Shown: positions 8,436 to 17,724, counted from the stretch's first letter. The stretch is 64,000 bases of DNA from an uncultured Verrucomicrobiota bacterium (GCA_903922605.1 CAIXUG010000052.1:62001-126000), one strand, 5' to 3'. A program made the numbers and translations. The notes: generated by a model from the letters alone, not told the origin.

Positions 8436-9844
8436 TTCAGATTCTTCTTCCATCGCGCCAGTTGCTTCTTCACCTCGGCGGTGCCGGGAGCGCCGGTGAG
8501 CTGGCGGCGGGCCATGGCCTGCTTCAGGTCGAAGACGGCGGTGACATCGGCTGCGAAGGTAGCGTCCACGCCCTGAAAGTCGGCGAGGGTCAGTCGGTCG
8601 AGCGGGCGGCCGGATTTCTCCGCGAGTGCGACGACGGCCCCGACGACGTGATGGGCCTGGCGGAAGGGCATGCCTTTCTTCACGAGGTAGTCGGCGAGAT
8701 CCGTCGCGAGCAGCAGCGGATCGGCGGCGGCGGCGGCGCAGGCGGCGGCGTTCACGGTTGTGTTGTCCAGCATCGCGGCCATCAGACGCACGCAGGCGCG
8801 CACCGTGTCGGCGGTGTCAAAGAGGCGTTCCTTGTCCTCCTGCAGGTCGCGGTTGTAGGTCATTGGCAGGCCCTTCAGCAGCGTGAGCAGCGACATGAGG
8901 TTGCCGATCACGCGGGCGCTCTTGCCCCGGGTCAGCTCGGCCACGTCGGGGTTCTTCTTCTGCGGCATGAGCGACGAACCCGTGGTGTAGGCGTCGGCGA
9001 TCTTGATGAAGCCGAACTCGCTGCTGACCCAGAGGATCACATCCTCGCTCAGCCGGCTGAGATGCACCGCGAGCAGCGCGGCGGAAGCGGCGAACTCGAC
9101 CATGAAGTCGCGGTCGCTCACGCCATCCATGGAATTCTGCGTGACGCGCGGCTTGCCGGTCTTAGGGTCGGTGAATTCCAGCAGTTCGGCGACCAGCTCG
9201 CGGTCGAGCGGCAGCGTGCTGCCGGCAATCGCGCCGGAGCCGAGCGGGCAGACGTTCACGCGCGACCAGCAGTCCTCCATGCGCTCGATGTCGCGCGCCA
9301 GCATCTCGACGTAGGCGAGCAGGTGGTGGGCAAAGTAAACCGGCTGGGCGCGCTGGAGGTGGGTGTAGCCCGGAATGACCACGGCGGCGTTCCGGGTGGC
9401 CAGCCCGACCAGCGCCCGCTGGAGGCCGTGCAGCTCGGTGTCGAGCTGTTCGATCTCGTCACGCAGCCACAGGCGGACATCCACGGCCACCTGGTCGTTG
9501 CGCGAACGTCCGGTGTGCAACTTCGCCCCGGCGGGGACGCGCCGGGTCAGTTCGGCCTCGAGGTTCATGTGGACATCCTCGAGTTCCGCCTTCCAGACGA
9601 AGGTGCCTGCCTCGATCTCGGTGCCGATCTCGGCAATTCCGCCCTTGATGGCCTTCAGTTCGGAGGCCGTGAGCACGCCGATCTTCCAGAGCATGGTGGC
9701 GTGGGCGATGGAGCCCCGGATGTCATGGCGCCACAGCCGCCAGTCAAAGCTGATCGATTCGGAAAAGGCGGCGACATCGGCGGCAGGACCGCCAGCGAAG
9801 CGGCCGGAACGGGAGACGACGGAAGAAGGCGTACTTTGTGCCAT
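8432..9844 (-). CDS. argH: Argininosuccinate lyase
   Basis: The enzyme catalyses the last step of arginine synthesis, splitting argininosuccinate into arginine and fumarate as a cytoplasmic homotetramer. The 470-residue length is normal. Superfamily blocks are intact: TGRSRNDQVAVD (residues 111-122), the catalytic-base histidine region GYTHLQRAQP (159-168), and the fumarase/aspartase signature GSSLMPQKKNPD (289-300) with the catalytic serine in the flexible loop. It starts at an ATG with no strong ribosome binding site. No other arg gene lies nearby. The upstream 343-bp spacer to accA holds tandem-repeat palindromes, so the two are divergently transcribed from a repeat-rich region. Confidence 0.97.
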   Translation of the reverse strand: MAQSTPSSVVSRSGRFAGGPAADVAAFSESISFDWRLWRHDIRGSIAHATMLWKIGVLTASELKAIKGGIAEIGTEIEAGTFVWKAELEDVHMNLEAELTRRVPAGAKLHTGRSRNDQVAVDVRLWLRDEIEQLDTELHGLQRALVGLATRNAAVVIPGYTHLQRAQPVYFAHHLLAYVEMLARDIERMEDCWSRVNVCPLGSGAIAGSTLPLDRELVAELLEFTDPKTGKPRVTQNSMDGVSDRDFMVEFAASAALLAVHLSRLSEDVILWVSSEFGFIKIADAYTTGSSLMPQKKNPDVAELTRGKSARVIGNLMSLLTLLKGLPMTYNRDLQEDKERLFDTADTVRACVRLMAAMLDNTTVNAAACAAAAADPLLLATDLADYLVKKGMPFRQAHHVVGAVVALAEKSGRPLDRLTLADFQGVDATFAADVTAVFDLKQAMARRQLTGAPGTAEVKKQLARWKKNLK

Positions 9845-9962
9845 AAGTCTCCGGGAGTCTGAGGGCAGGGGGGCGGGGGAGAAAGGGAGAAAGGGCGGGG
9901 GCAGGGGAGACAGGAGACGGGAGCGACCTTGCGGTCGGGAGACAGGAGTGGCGGATATCTTG

Positions 9963-10057
9963 TTCGTGCTCTTGCTCTTGCTCTTGCTCCTTCCCCCACC
10001 GTTCCGCCTTCCTCAGATTCCGCTCAAACTGAGTAAGAGCAGGAGCAAGAGCACGAA
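9963..10057. repeat. Palindrome with hexamer arms (GCTCTT units)
   Basis: The left arm 9963-9990 carries GCTCTT units. The right arm 10031-10057 is its inverse (GGAGCAAGAGCACGAA). The loop is about 40 bp. Directly to the left, 9876-9950 holds GGGAGAAA octamers and a CGACC-TTG-CGGTCG hairpin. Together these fill the argH-accA spacer (9845-10187); no gene is seen there. Confidence 0.8.
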
Positions 10058-10187
10058 CGGGGGCTCCCTCGGTTGTCCATGAGCTCAGGTTCACCACAGG
10101 GGAAAGGCCCTGGAATTCGCGGATTGCCTGCCGGCGGACCGCTTCCTAAGTTCCAGCTTCGCCCCCGGGACCAGCCCGGTCGCACAC

Positions 10188-11165
10188 ATGAAGCACTACC
10201 TCGACTTTGAAAAACCGATCATGGAACTCCAGCGCCGGCTGGAAGAGCTGAAGCAGCAGCCGGAACAGCACGCGATCGGCGTGAGCTGGGCGGAGGAGAT
10301 CAAGCTGCTGGAAGCCAAGATCGAGGAGGCGCGGCGCCAGATCTTCACCAATCTCACCCCCTGGCAGCGGGTCCAGCTCGCGCGGCATCCCAAACGGCCT
10401 TATTCGCTGGACTACCTCCGGCAGACCTTCACCGGCTTTGAGGAGATCCATGGGGACCGGATGTATTCCGACGACCGCGCCTTTGTCGGCGGCTTTGCCC
10501 GGCTCGGCGACCAGCGGGTCATGGTGATCGGCACCCAGAAGGGGCGCGACACCAGGGAGAACATCCTCCGCAACTTCGGCTCGGCCCATCCCGAGGGCTA
10601 CCGCAAGGCCCTTCGCCTGATGCGCCTGGCCGACAAGTTTTCCCTGCCCATCATCACCCTGATCGACACCGCCGGCGCGTATCCCGGGATCGGTTCGGAA
10701 GAACGCCACATCGGCGAGGCCATCGCGGTGAACCTCCGCGAGATGATGCTGCTGGAGGTGCCGATCATCACCGCCGTCATTGGCGAGGGTGGTTCCGGCG
10801 GCGCTTTGGGTGTGGCCGTTTCCGACCGGGTGCTCATCCTCGAGAACGCCTATTACTCCGTCATCAGCCCGGAAGGCTGCGCAGCCATCCTCTGGAAGGA
10901 CCGGGCGGCCTCGCCCAAAGCAGCGGCAGCCCTGAAGATCACCGCCGGCGACCTCAAAGAGCTTGGTCTTGTGGACGAGGTCGTGCCGGAGCCGTTGGGC
11001 GGCGCGCACAATGACTACGCGGCCACCGCCAGCTCGCTGAAGGAGGCACTGCTGCGCAACCTCGCGGAGATTCAGGCGCTGCCGGTCCCTCAGCGGCTTA
11101 AGGGTCGCTATGACAAGTTCCGGGCCTTCGGCCGGGTCACGGAGCCCCAGGCTGCGGCCGCCTGA
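10188..11165 (+). CDS. accA: Acetyl-CoA carboxylase carboxyltransferase subunit alpha
   Basis: With AccD, this forms the carboxyltransferase that moves CO2 from carboxybiotin to acetyl-CoA, making malonyl-CoA for fatty acid synthesis. At 325 residues it is a standard AccA. The N-terminal coiled helix (LDFEKPIMELQRRLEELK) is followed by the crotonase-like core with LARHPKRPYSLDYL, EIHGDR, IDTAGAYPG, and the GEGGSGGALG oxyanion loop. The C-terminal SPEGCAAILWKD block is intact. It starts at the ATG at 10188. accD is not in the window. manA follows after only 13 bp, so the two genes are probably co-transcribed although they belong to unrelated pathways. Confidence 0.97.
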   Translation: MKHYLDFEKPIMELQRRLEELKQQPEQHAIGVSWAEEIKLLEAKIEEARRQIFTNLTPWQRVQLARHPKRPYSLDYLRQTFTGFEEIHGDRMYSDDRAFVGGFARLGDQRVMVIGTQKGRDTRENILRNFGSAHPEGYRKALRLMRLADKFSLPIITLIDTAGAYPGIGSEERHIGEAIAVNLREMMLLEVPIITAVIGEGGSGGALGVAVSDRVLILENAYYSVISPEGCAAILWKDRAASPKAAAALKITAGDLKELGLVDEVVPEPLGGAHNDYAATASSLKEALLRNLAEIQALPVPQRLKGRYDKFRAFGRVTEPQAAAA

Positions 11166-11178
11166 GCCTGCCAGCGCC

Positions 11179-12165
11179 ATGCTTTATCCGCTGACCTTTC
11201 AGCCCATCTTCAAGGAACGCGTCTGGGGCGGACGCAAGCTCGCCGGGCTCTACGGCAAGGCCCTGCCGGAGGGCAAAACCATCGGCGAAGCCTGGGAGAT
11301 CACCGACCGCCCGGAAGGCGTATCGGTCATTGCCAACGGCCCGCTGGCCGGCCGGGATCTGCGCTGGCTGATGGAGCAGCATGGGGCCGAGGTGCTCGGT
11401 CGTCCGGTGGCCGAAGGTGAACGGTTTCCCTGGCTGGTGAAGCTGCTGGATGCCAGCGATGACCTGTCCCTGCAGGTACACCCGCCGGCGCACAAGGCCG
11501 CCCAGCTCGGCGGTGAGCCGAAGACCGAGATGTGGTTCATCGCCGACGCGGAGCCGGGGGCTAAAATCTACACTGGTCTCAAACGCGGGGTGACGCGGAC
11601 CGAGTTTGAGCGTAAGACCCGCGATGGGACGGTGGCGGACTGCTTCCATGTCCATCATGTCGTCCGGGGCGACACGATGTTCCTGCCCAGTGGCCGCGTC
11701 CATGCGTTGGGCGGTGGCAGCATCATTTTCGAGATCCAGCAGAACTCGGACACGACCTACCGGGTGTTCGACTGGAACCGGGTCGGCCTCGATGGCAAGC
11801 CCCGGGAGCTGCACCTGGAACAGTCATTCGCCTCGATTGATTTCTTCGACTGCGAACCGCCGCTGGTGGCGACGCCGTTCGCCGGCGGCGCTTCCGGCAC
11901 GGTTTCGCGTCCGGTGGTGCGGCATGGGCTCTTCAGCATTGATCACGAAAAAATCACGGCCACGACGCCCACGGAAGGCCAATGGTCGGCGGGATTGACC
12001 GTGGTCGGTGTGGTGGCCGGCACGCTGGAGGTCACCGGCAGCGGGATGTCCGTGCCGGTCGGGTCGGGCGGCTTTGTGCTGCTGCCGGCGGCTCTGGGCG
12101 GGGTTGGTTTCCGCTCAGAAGGTCCCGTAGAGTATCTGCGGGTGACAACGGCTGCCGGCGGGTGA
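11179..12165 (+). CDS. manA: Mannose-6-phosphate isomerase, type I (class with short C-terminal domain)
   Basis: The zinc enzyme interconverts mannose-6-phosphate and fructose-6-phosphate, feeding GDP-mannose synthesis or mannose catabolism. The start was placed at ATG 11179 (MLYPLTFQPIFKERVWGG), which is the usual family start; the frame is open into accA but those codons are not homologous. Cupin metal ligands are visible in LQVHPP and GEPKTEMW, and in GRVHALGGG. The SDTTYRVFDWNR block is conserved. At 328 residues it matches the shorter bacterial/Bacillus-type isomerases rather than the E. coli length. It lies 13 bp after accA and 13 bp before the first TPR-like gene, giving a four-gene plus-strand run. 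Confidence 0.94.
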   Translation: MLYPLTFQPIFKERVWGGRKLAGLYGKALPEGKTIGEAWEITDRPEGVSVIANGPLAGRDLRWLMEQHGAEVLGRPVAEGERFPWLVKLLDASDDLSLQVHPPAHKAAQLGGEPKTEMWFIADAEPGAKIYTGLKRGVTRTEFERKTRDGTVADCFHVHHVVRGDTMFLPSGRVHALGGGSIIFEIQQNSDTTYRVFDWNRVGLDGKPRELHLEQSFASIDFFDCEPPLVATPFAGGASGTVSRPVVRHGLFSIDHEKITATTPTEGQWSAGLTVVGVVAGTLEVTGSGMSVPVGSGGFVLLPAALGGVGFRSEGPVEYLRVTTAAGG

Positions 12166-12178
12166 AACTGGCCGTGCA

Positions 12179-14053
12179 ATGAGCAACGTCCCCAAGCCGG
12201 ATCACCCGTTCTGGCTGACGCCGGAACAGCGCCGGCGGATCGATCAGCAGGAGTATGTGGTACTGTCGCCCCTGCGACAGGCCTTGCAGTATGTGTGGGT
12301 GCGGCTGGCGGTCGTGGTGCTGACTTTGGGGGTGGTGGCGGTCTGCCTGTCCCTCCCTCCGATGTGGCGGAGCAGTCCGTCGGGGTTCACCCCGGTGGTA
12401 AGGATCAGCCTGCTCGAATGGTTGCAGTGCCGTTCGCTCAAGCAGTCGGCCTCGCAGATGGCGGCCGCCGGCAAGCTGGATGAGTCCATCCTCGCCTGGC
12501 GGCAGGCCATCGCCAACAACCCGGCCGATCTGGAGGCCAACCGGGGCTTCCTGCGGACCCTGAGCATCGCGAAGCGGCCCGCCGCCGGCAACCTGTCGCA
12601 GGGGCTCTGGCGCGCACAATGGCTGCTGCGCATCACGGCCACGAATCTGGCAGACGTCGAGGTGGTCGGGCACCTGGCCCAGCGTTACGAGGTGAACGAT
12701 CTGGCGCTGGCGCTCCTGACTCCGAAGGAGGCAAGACTTTCCGACGCCTCCCTTGGCGATCTGCTGCGCACGCTGTTTCGCGGCGGGCAGATGGAGCAGT
12801 TCGCCGCGGTTTGGAAGCGGCATCCCGGAGTGGAGCGGAATGATCCGGAGCTGGCGCTATATCATACCGCCTGGGAGATCGCCTGGGGACCGCCCCGGGG
12901 CATTGCCGCCGCCCGGTCGAACCTTCAAAAGGCCAAGGAGGACCTGGAACTGCGGGTGACCGCCCACGAGTTGCAGCTGTACGTCAGCGATTCCCTCGCC
13001 GATTTGGAGGGCTACGCCGACTCGCTCCAGCAGCTGCGGGATCTGCACTACGACCGGCCGCTCGATCATGTGCGCTACTGGCGGATGCTGCTCGCGACCG
13101 GACGCAAGGCGGAGGCGGCGGCGCTGGCGCGTGTTTACGCTGCCCCCCCGGAAACCGCGCTCGAGACCCGGCTCATGTTTGACACCTTCGTCCAGGTGGA
13201 CCTGAAGGAATACGCCGCCGAATTTATGCAGCGACATCTGCCGACCTTCGAGTTCGACCGTGAGCTCTGGGTGCGCCAGGCCGAACTGCTCATCACCCTC
13301 GCTCACTGGGATGAGCTGCGCGCGCTGGCCGTGGACCTGCGGGCGACCCAGCGGCAATTTCTCGGCCTGACCGGCTACGCCTGGTTCATCGAGGGGCTGG
13401 CCAACTATCGCAGCCACCTGCCGGAGCCGGCCTGGGAGGCCTTCCGGAAGATTCCGGCCTGGCCGGTGGATGACGCCCTGCTGGGCTATCGCATGGCCAA
13501 GGATCTGAGTTCCTTTGGAAATCCTGAGCTGGCCAAGGAGGTTCTGCTCAGCCTGGAAAAGGCGGCGGGCGACACGGCGGAATACTGGTTCCACCTGGTC
13601 GTGGCCTCCTACGAGGCGCACGAGTTTGAAACCATGCTGGCGGCCGCGGAAAAGGCCCATCAGCTGGCGCCCAACAACCTGGTCTACATCAACAACTACG
13701 CCGCCGCGCTGCTCATGCAGCGCAAGGATCCGCCCCTGGCCGCGCAACTGACGCTCCGCAAGCTCACCGCCACCCCCAGAGATGACGGCGCGCGCCTGAA
13801 TCATGTGCTGGCCCTGTTGCAAAATGAACGGACCGCCGAGGCCGGGGCCCTGTTGCAGGAGGTCGATCCCAAGCGTCTCGACAGCCGGTTATTCACCTTC
13901 TTCAATCTTGCGCTGTTTGAACTCAAGTACCGCGAACAGCGTCCCAGGGAGGCGCTCGCAGCATATGGGCAGATTGAAAGTCGCTTCCTCCTGCCCCCAC
14001 AACTAAGCTGGCTGGAACAGACCCACGCGCGGCTGGTGGACACTGGCCATTGA
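12179..14053 (+). CDS. Membrane-anchored TPR-like protein, paralogue 1
   Basis: This 624-residue protein has a cytoplasmic N-terminus, one membrane helix (about residues 41-59, VRLAVVVLTLGVVAVCLSL) and a long extracytoplasmic helical region. TPR-like pairs are visible, for example SASQMAAAGKLDESILAWRQ followed by NNPADLEANRGFL near residue 100, and APNNLVYINNYAAALLMQRK near residue 500. It has no catalytic motif. The next gene is clearly a diverged duplicate: both share the WTS/WRSS-P-x-F-x-P-V-I/V-R segment after the membrane helix, an A-W-G-P-P block near residue 240 and NNYAAAL near residue 505. Spacing to manA is 13 bp. The likely role is a scaffold at the envelope, inferred from architecture only. 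Confidence 0.85.
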   Translation: MSNVPKPDHPFWLTPEQRRRIDQQEYVVLSPLRQALQYVWVRLAVVVLTLGVVAVCLSLPPMWRSSPSGFTPVVRISLLEWLQCRSLKQSASQMAAAGKLDESILAWRQAIANNPADLEANRGFLRTLSIAKRPAAGNLSQGLWRAQWLLRITATNLADVEVVGHLAQRYEVNDLALALLTPKEARLSDASLGDLLRTLFRGGQMEQFAAVWKRHPGVERNDPELALYHTAWEIAWGPPRGIAAARSNLQKAKEDLELRVTAHELQLYVSDSLADLEGYADSLQQLRDLHYDRPLDHVRYWRMLLATGRKAEAAALARVYAAPPETALETRLMFDTFVQVDLKEYAAEFMQRHLPTFEFDRELWVRQAELLITLAHWDELRALAVDLRATQRQFLGLTGYAWFIEGLANYRSHLPEPAWEAFRKIPAWPVDDALLGYRMAKDLSSFGNPELAKEVLLSLEKAAGDTAEYWFHLVVASYEAHEFETMLAAAEKAHQLAPNNLVYINNYAAALLMQRKDPPLAAQLTLRKLTATPRDDGARLNHVLALLQNERTAEAGALLQEVDPKRLDSRLFTFFNLALFELKYREQRPREALAAYGQIESRFLLPPQLSWLEQTHARLVDTGH

Positions 14054-14072
14054 GGCGCTGCCGCCCGTTTGC

Positions 14073-15965
14073 ATGATGACCAACGACGATTCCAAAGACC
14101 CAAATCCCCCGCCCACGCCACCCGAAACGGTGGAAATCGAGGATGAGCTCAAACCCATCACCGGCAGCAGCATCCTCCGGGTGCTGCTGTACGACCTGTG
14201 GTTCCGGATTGCCGCGGTGCTGATCCTGCTCGTGTTTCTCCTCCTGGTCCTGTTCCTCCCGAAGATCTGGACCTCGACGCCGCCGGACTTCCTTCCGGTT
14301 ATCAGGGTCAGCGGTTTGGACAAGGTCCAGGCCGGGGCGTTGCGACGTTCGGCGGAAAAATTTCGCGCCGAAAGGAAGTACCCGGAGGCGCTGCTGGCCT
14401 GGCAGTCCGCAGCCCAGAACGACCCGGGCAACCCTGAGCTCGCCCGGGGCACGCTGCGAACCCTGATCGAGCAGCCGATGCTGAACCGCCCAAACCTGGG
14501 ATGGGGGGTGGACCGGAGTTTCTGGCTGCTGCGCCTTGCCCACACCAATACCGCCGACCTCTCGCTGGTGGTCCGGTTTCTGCATCATGGCGATCTGGAC
14601 GAATTGGCGGGGCAACTGATTGGTACTCATGTCGAGGAGCTTTCGCCCGAGGCGTTGGCGGATGCCCTGGTCGTCTATTTCCGGCTGGGCCAGATGGACC
14701 ATTTCAACGAGCTATGGCAGAAGCACCTGCAACCGTTCACGAATTCTCCGGCGCTCCGGCTGCATCAGATCGCCTGGCAGGCCGCCTGGGGACCGCCAGT
14801 GACGTTGCGTCCGGCACGGATCGCGTTGGAAGCGGCGCAGAACGATGCCAATACCGACATCGCCCGGCTGGCCCACCAGTTGCAACTGGTGGTCAGTTCA
14901 TCCCTGGGTGAACTTGCCCGCTACGAGAGTTCGCTGAACTGGCTCGAGGAGCATCATTTTGACCGGGTCGCCGACCACATCAACCATTGGCACATGCTCG
15001 TGGTGAGCGGACAGCGGGCCCGGGCGCAGGAGCTGGCCCGCTCCTTTTCCCAGCCGCCGGATGGCGCGACCGATGCCGCCGGCATGGCCGCCGTCTATCA
15101 GACCCTCGGCCTTGATGATTACGCGGTGGAGTTTCTGGAGAAGCAGGTGCGGGAATTCCCGTTTTATGGCCAGCTCTGGATTCAGCTGGCCCAGTTGCAC
15201 ATCAACAAGAAGCGGTGGGACGAGGTGCGCAATACCGCCGTGACGATCCGGAACACCACCGAACTGCGGGGGGAGCTCGACGGCTACAGCCAGTACCTTT
15301 CCGGGCTGGTCGAACTCAAACAGGGCGGGGTCGAGGCCGCCGCCGCCACTTTTGCCAAGATTCCTTCCCAAAGGTTCAGTGAACCGTTGCTGGCCTATTC
15401 CGTCGCGCGCGAGCTGCTCCACCTGGGCTATGGGGAGATTTCCTCGAAAATGCTGCAGAAGCTGGAGGCCGACTATGGCGACAAGGCCACCTTCTGGTTT
15501 GACCTGACGGTGGCGGCATACGAGGCCCGCGAAATGGACGTGCTGGAAACCGCCGCGCGCAAGGCGTGGGAAATCGAACCTAACCGCATCGACATCATCA
15601 ACAACTATGCCGCCGCGCTCATCGTGCTGCGCAAGCTTCCGGATGAGGCCGTCAAACTGACCCTCAGCCTGGTCACCAGCCAGCCGAAGCGGCCTGAATT
15701 CAAGGTGAACCACGCGCTGGCCCTCTTGCAAAATGGCCGGCTGTTCGAAGCGGAGGACATCCTCAAGGCGCTCAATCCCACCCAGCTCACGGTCAACGAC
15801 AGCGCGGTCGCCGATTACGGCTGGTTCGAATTGGCCGTCCACCGTGGTGATGCGGACGGAGTCCGAAAGATCTATCCCACCATACAGCGTTCCCAGCTCC
15901 TTCCGCCGCAGCTGGAATGGCTGGACGCCGAATACAAGAAGGTTGCCAGCGACGCGGCCAAGTAG
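14073..15965 (+). CDS. Membrane-anchored TPR-like protein, paralogue 2
   Basis: This 630-residue paralogue of the preceding gene starts 19 bp after it. A Pro/Glu-rich cytoplasmic tail (about 40 residues) is followed by a single membrane helix (about 44-62) and the motif WTSTPPDFLPVIRVSG. TPR-like helical hairpins follow (RAERKYPEALLAWQSAAQNDPGNPELARG near 95; NRIDIINNYAAALIVLRKLPDEA near 510). The tandem order and matching repeat phase indicate gene duplication. A second ATG three bases downstream (14076) is an equally good start. The two proteins may form a hetero-oligomer, but no partner-specific signal is visible. Function unknown. Confidence 0.85.
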   Translation: MMTNDDSKDPNPPPTPPETVEIEDELKPITGSSILRVLLYDLWFRIAAVLILLVFLLLVLFLPKIWTSTPPDFLPVIRVSGLDKVQAGALRRSAEKFRAERKYPEALLAWQSAAQNDPGNPELARGTLRTLIEQPMLNRPNLGWGVDRSFWLLRLAHTNTADLSLVVRFLHHGDLDELAGQLIGTHVEELSPEALADALVVYFRLGQMDHFNELWQKHLQPFTNSPALRLHQIAWQAAWGPPVTLRPARIALEAAQNDANTDIARLAHQLQLVVSSSLGELARYESSLNWLEEHHFDRVADHINHWHMLVVSGQRARAQELARSFSQPPDGATDAAGMAAVYQTLGLDDYAVEFLEKQVREFPFYGQLWIQLAQLHINKKRWDEVRNTAVTIRNTTELRGELDGYSQYLSGLVELKQGGVEAAAATFAKIPSQRFSEPLLAYSVARELLHLGYGEISSKMLQKLEADYGDKATFWFDLTVAAYEAREMDVLETAARKAWEIEPNRIDIINNYAAALIVLRKLPDEAVKLTLSLVTSQPKRPEFKVNHALALLQNGRLFEAEDILKALNPTQLTVNDSAVADYGWFELAVHRGDADGVRKIYPTIQRSQLLPPQLEWLDAEYKKVASDAAK

Positions 15966-15982
15966 GCCCGCCCGGTAGGGCA

Positions 15983-16076
15983 GTGAGCCAGTAATCAGTA
16001 ATCAGTGAGGAGGCAGCAGACACAAAGCCGACCGATCACTGATTTACTGATTACTGATTACTGATTACTGATTACT
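15983..16076. repeat. Palindrome with heptamer arms (ACTGATT units)
   Basis: The left arm (15983-16008, AGTAATC units) is inverted in the right arm (16036-16075, ACTGATT units, five copies) around a 26-bp centre. It fills the 116-bp spacer between the convergent TPR-like and C39-like genes. Confidence 0.9.
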
Positions 16077-16081
16077 CGCCC

Positions 16082-17203
16082 TCACCTCGGCCCCACCGGC
16101 CAGGGCACAGCCTGGGCTTCGGGCCAGACGAGATAGACGGTGCGCTGCGAATGGGCCCAGGCCCGGGCAAAGTCTGCGCGGGGGAAGGTGCGCCGGACGC
16201 GCCCGCGCCGGACCCCGGGATCGTTCACCACCACATCGCCCGTGGCGGTAAAGCCGCAGACGACCACCAGGTGGCCGTTCTCCGGCAGTGGCACCGGCGA
16301 ACCCTGCAGCATCGTGTAACTCAGGGAGACGGCGACCGGGACGCCCCGGCCCGTCCACTCCTCCAGATCGGCGACATCTTCCAGACGGGCGACGCAGGCG
16401 CGCAGGCCCGGCTGGGAACCGGCGAAGGCCATGTTGAAAGGCCAGTTGCCCGTCCCGTCCCAGGCCAGATCGAAGACGCTGGCTGCCGTGGTCCGTACGT
16501 CGAAATCGAGCTCGGGACGGCGCAGTTCGCCCGCCCAGTAGGCCAGCAGCATCGTGGTGCAGGTCGGGCTGCACCATTTGGTGACGCCCTCGGGATAATC
16601 GGCCTGCGAGCGCACCGGCACCGCGATGGTCCGTCCCCACGCGGACTTCTGGGGCGGCTTGGGCTCGTACGGCCGGTGGACATCGGCCAGGCACAGGGTC
16701 AAAAACTTCAGGCGTGCATCCGCGCCGTGCAGCGTCACGCGCACCTGCACGCGCGGGGCGGGCTGCTTCAGGATCAGTGTGTCGGTCTCGACCCGCGCCG
16801 TGTCGTCGTGCTGATCGTTGACGCTGGTGCGCGCGTTCGGCTTCGCGCAGTTGCTCCACCGGCCCAGGGTGAACCAATGAGTGGGGCCGTCCGTCGTGAC
16901 CGCGCGCGCCTCACAGACCAGCGACCCGTTGGTGGTCATGGTCGCATTCCAGGAGACAATGAGTTCGTCCCAGGCCAGGCCGGCCTCCAGTTCCGGGGAC
17001 AATAGGACCGTTTCGTCCTGCGCCGTTGTCCGGGTGAAATTAGTGAAGCTCGAAAAGGTGAGCAGCGCCGTCGCCGGTGCTGATGCCCGGGCCTTGCCGG
17101 GGCAAGCGATCACAGCGGCCAGCATCAGCAGCCGGCCAAGCGTACGGCCCGGCCTACGCCAGCAGCCGGTGACGGTGCTGATAATGCACGACGGAAAATT
17201 CAT
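16082..17203 (-). CDS. Secreted C39-like cysteine peptidase
   Basis: The protein has up to 373 residues. The N-terminal stretch GRLLMLAAVIACPGKARA is a signal peptide. A beta-rich region (45-175) precedes a peptidase C39-like (papain-fold) domain: C211 in KWCSPTCTTMLLAYW, H311 in NGHLVVVCGF, and D328 in VVVNDPG form the expected Cys-His-Asp set. The ATG at 17203 overlaps the folA stop by 50 bp. A second ATG at 17125 would remove the overlap but leave a shorter signal peptide, so the first is slightly preferred. It is not linked to an ABC transporter, so it is more likely a secreted hydrolase than a leader peptidase. Substrate unknown. Confidence 0.82.
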   Translation of the reverse strand: MNFPSCIISTVTGCWRRPGRTLGRLLMLAAVIACPGKARASAPATALLTFSSFTNFTRTTAQDETVLLSPELEAGLAWDELIVSWNATMTTNGSLVCEARAVTTDGPTHWFTLGRWSNCAKPNARTSVNDQHDDTARVETDTLILKQPAPRVQVRVTLHGADARLKFLTLCLADVHRPYEPKPPQKSAWGRTIAVPVRSQADYPEGVTKWCSPTCTTMLLAYWAGELRRPELDFDVRTTAASVFDLAWDGTGNWPFNMAFAGSQPGLRACVARLEDVADLEEWTGRGVPVAVSLSYTMLQGSPVPLPENGHLVVVCGFTATGDVVVNDPGVRRGRVRRTFPRADFARAWAHSQRTVYLVWPEAQAVPWPVGPR

Positions 17204-17636
17204 AGTCGCTTAGCACTTCGCCGATGGGCGTGAACATGTCCTCGAACGGGGGAAAAAAGGCGTCCCCAGGCACGATCCGTTTGACCCGGGTCAGGTACAG
17301 GTCGGTGCAGCTCGGCAGCAGCAGCGCGTAGATTTCCGCCCCGCCGGCGATCCAGACTTCGCGGGGATCATCCTCGACCGCTGCCGCCAGCGCGGCCTCG
17401 TCGGGCACCGTGCGGGTGCCGGGGGCGATGAAGCCCGACCGGCTCAGGATGATGGTCTCGCGCCCCGGCAGGGGGCGTCCGATCGATTCGAAGGTTCGCC
17501 GCCCCATGACCAGGATGTGGCCCAAGGTCGCCTGCTTGAACCAGCGGAAATCCGCGGGCAGATGCCACGGGATTTTCCCGCCGGCCCCGATCACGCGGTT
17601 GTCCGCCATCGCGGCAATGGCTTTGCAGGCCCTCAC
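17154..17636 (-). CDS. folA: Dihydrofolate reductase
   Basis: The enzyme reduces dihydrofolate to tetrahydrofolate with NADPH. At 160 residues it is the standard chromosomal size. Conserved features are the N-terminal AIAAMADNRVIGAGGKIPWHLPADF (catalytic acidic residue D28 in LPADF, Met20-loop GKIPWHLP), VMGRRTFESIGRPLPGR for the cofactor, the IILSR strand and VWIAGGAEIY, the GG-containing nucleotide site. It starts with ATG at 17636. Its 3' end overlaps the start region of the C39-like peptidase gene, so the two are probably co-transcribed. No thymidylate synthase gene lies in the window. Confidence 0.95.
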   Translation of the reverse strand: MRACKAIAAMADNRVIGAGGKIPWHLPADFRWFKQATLGHILVMGRRTFESIGRPLPGRETIILSRSGFIAPGTRTVPDEAALAAAVEDDPREVWIAGGAEIYALLLPSCTDLYLTRVKRIVPGDAFFPPFEDMFTPIGEVLSDYEFSVVHYQHRHRLLA

Positions 17637-17724
17637 AAGGCCCCTTTCGTAGGGGTTGTCCCGTACGCTGTCATTCGCGTGTCCATGCTATCAGTGCGCG
17701 TCCGACGAATCCTAGGCCCTGGTT

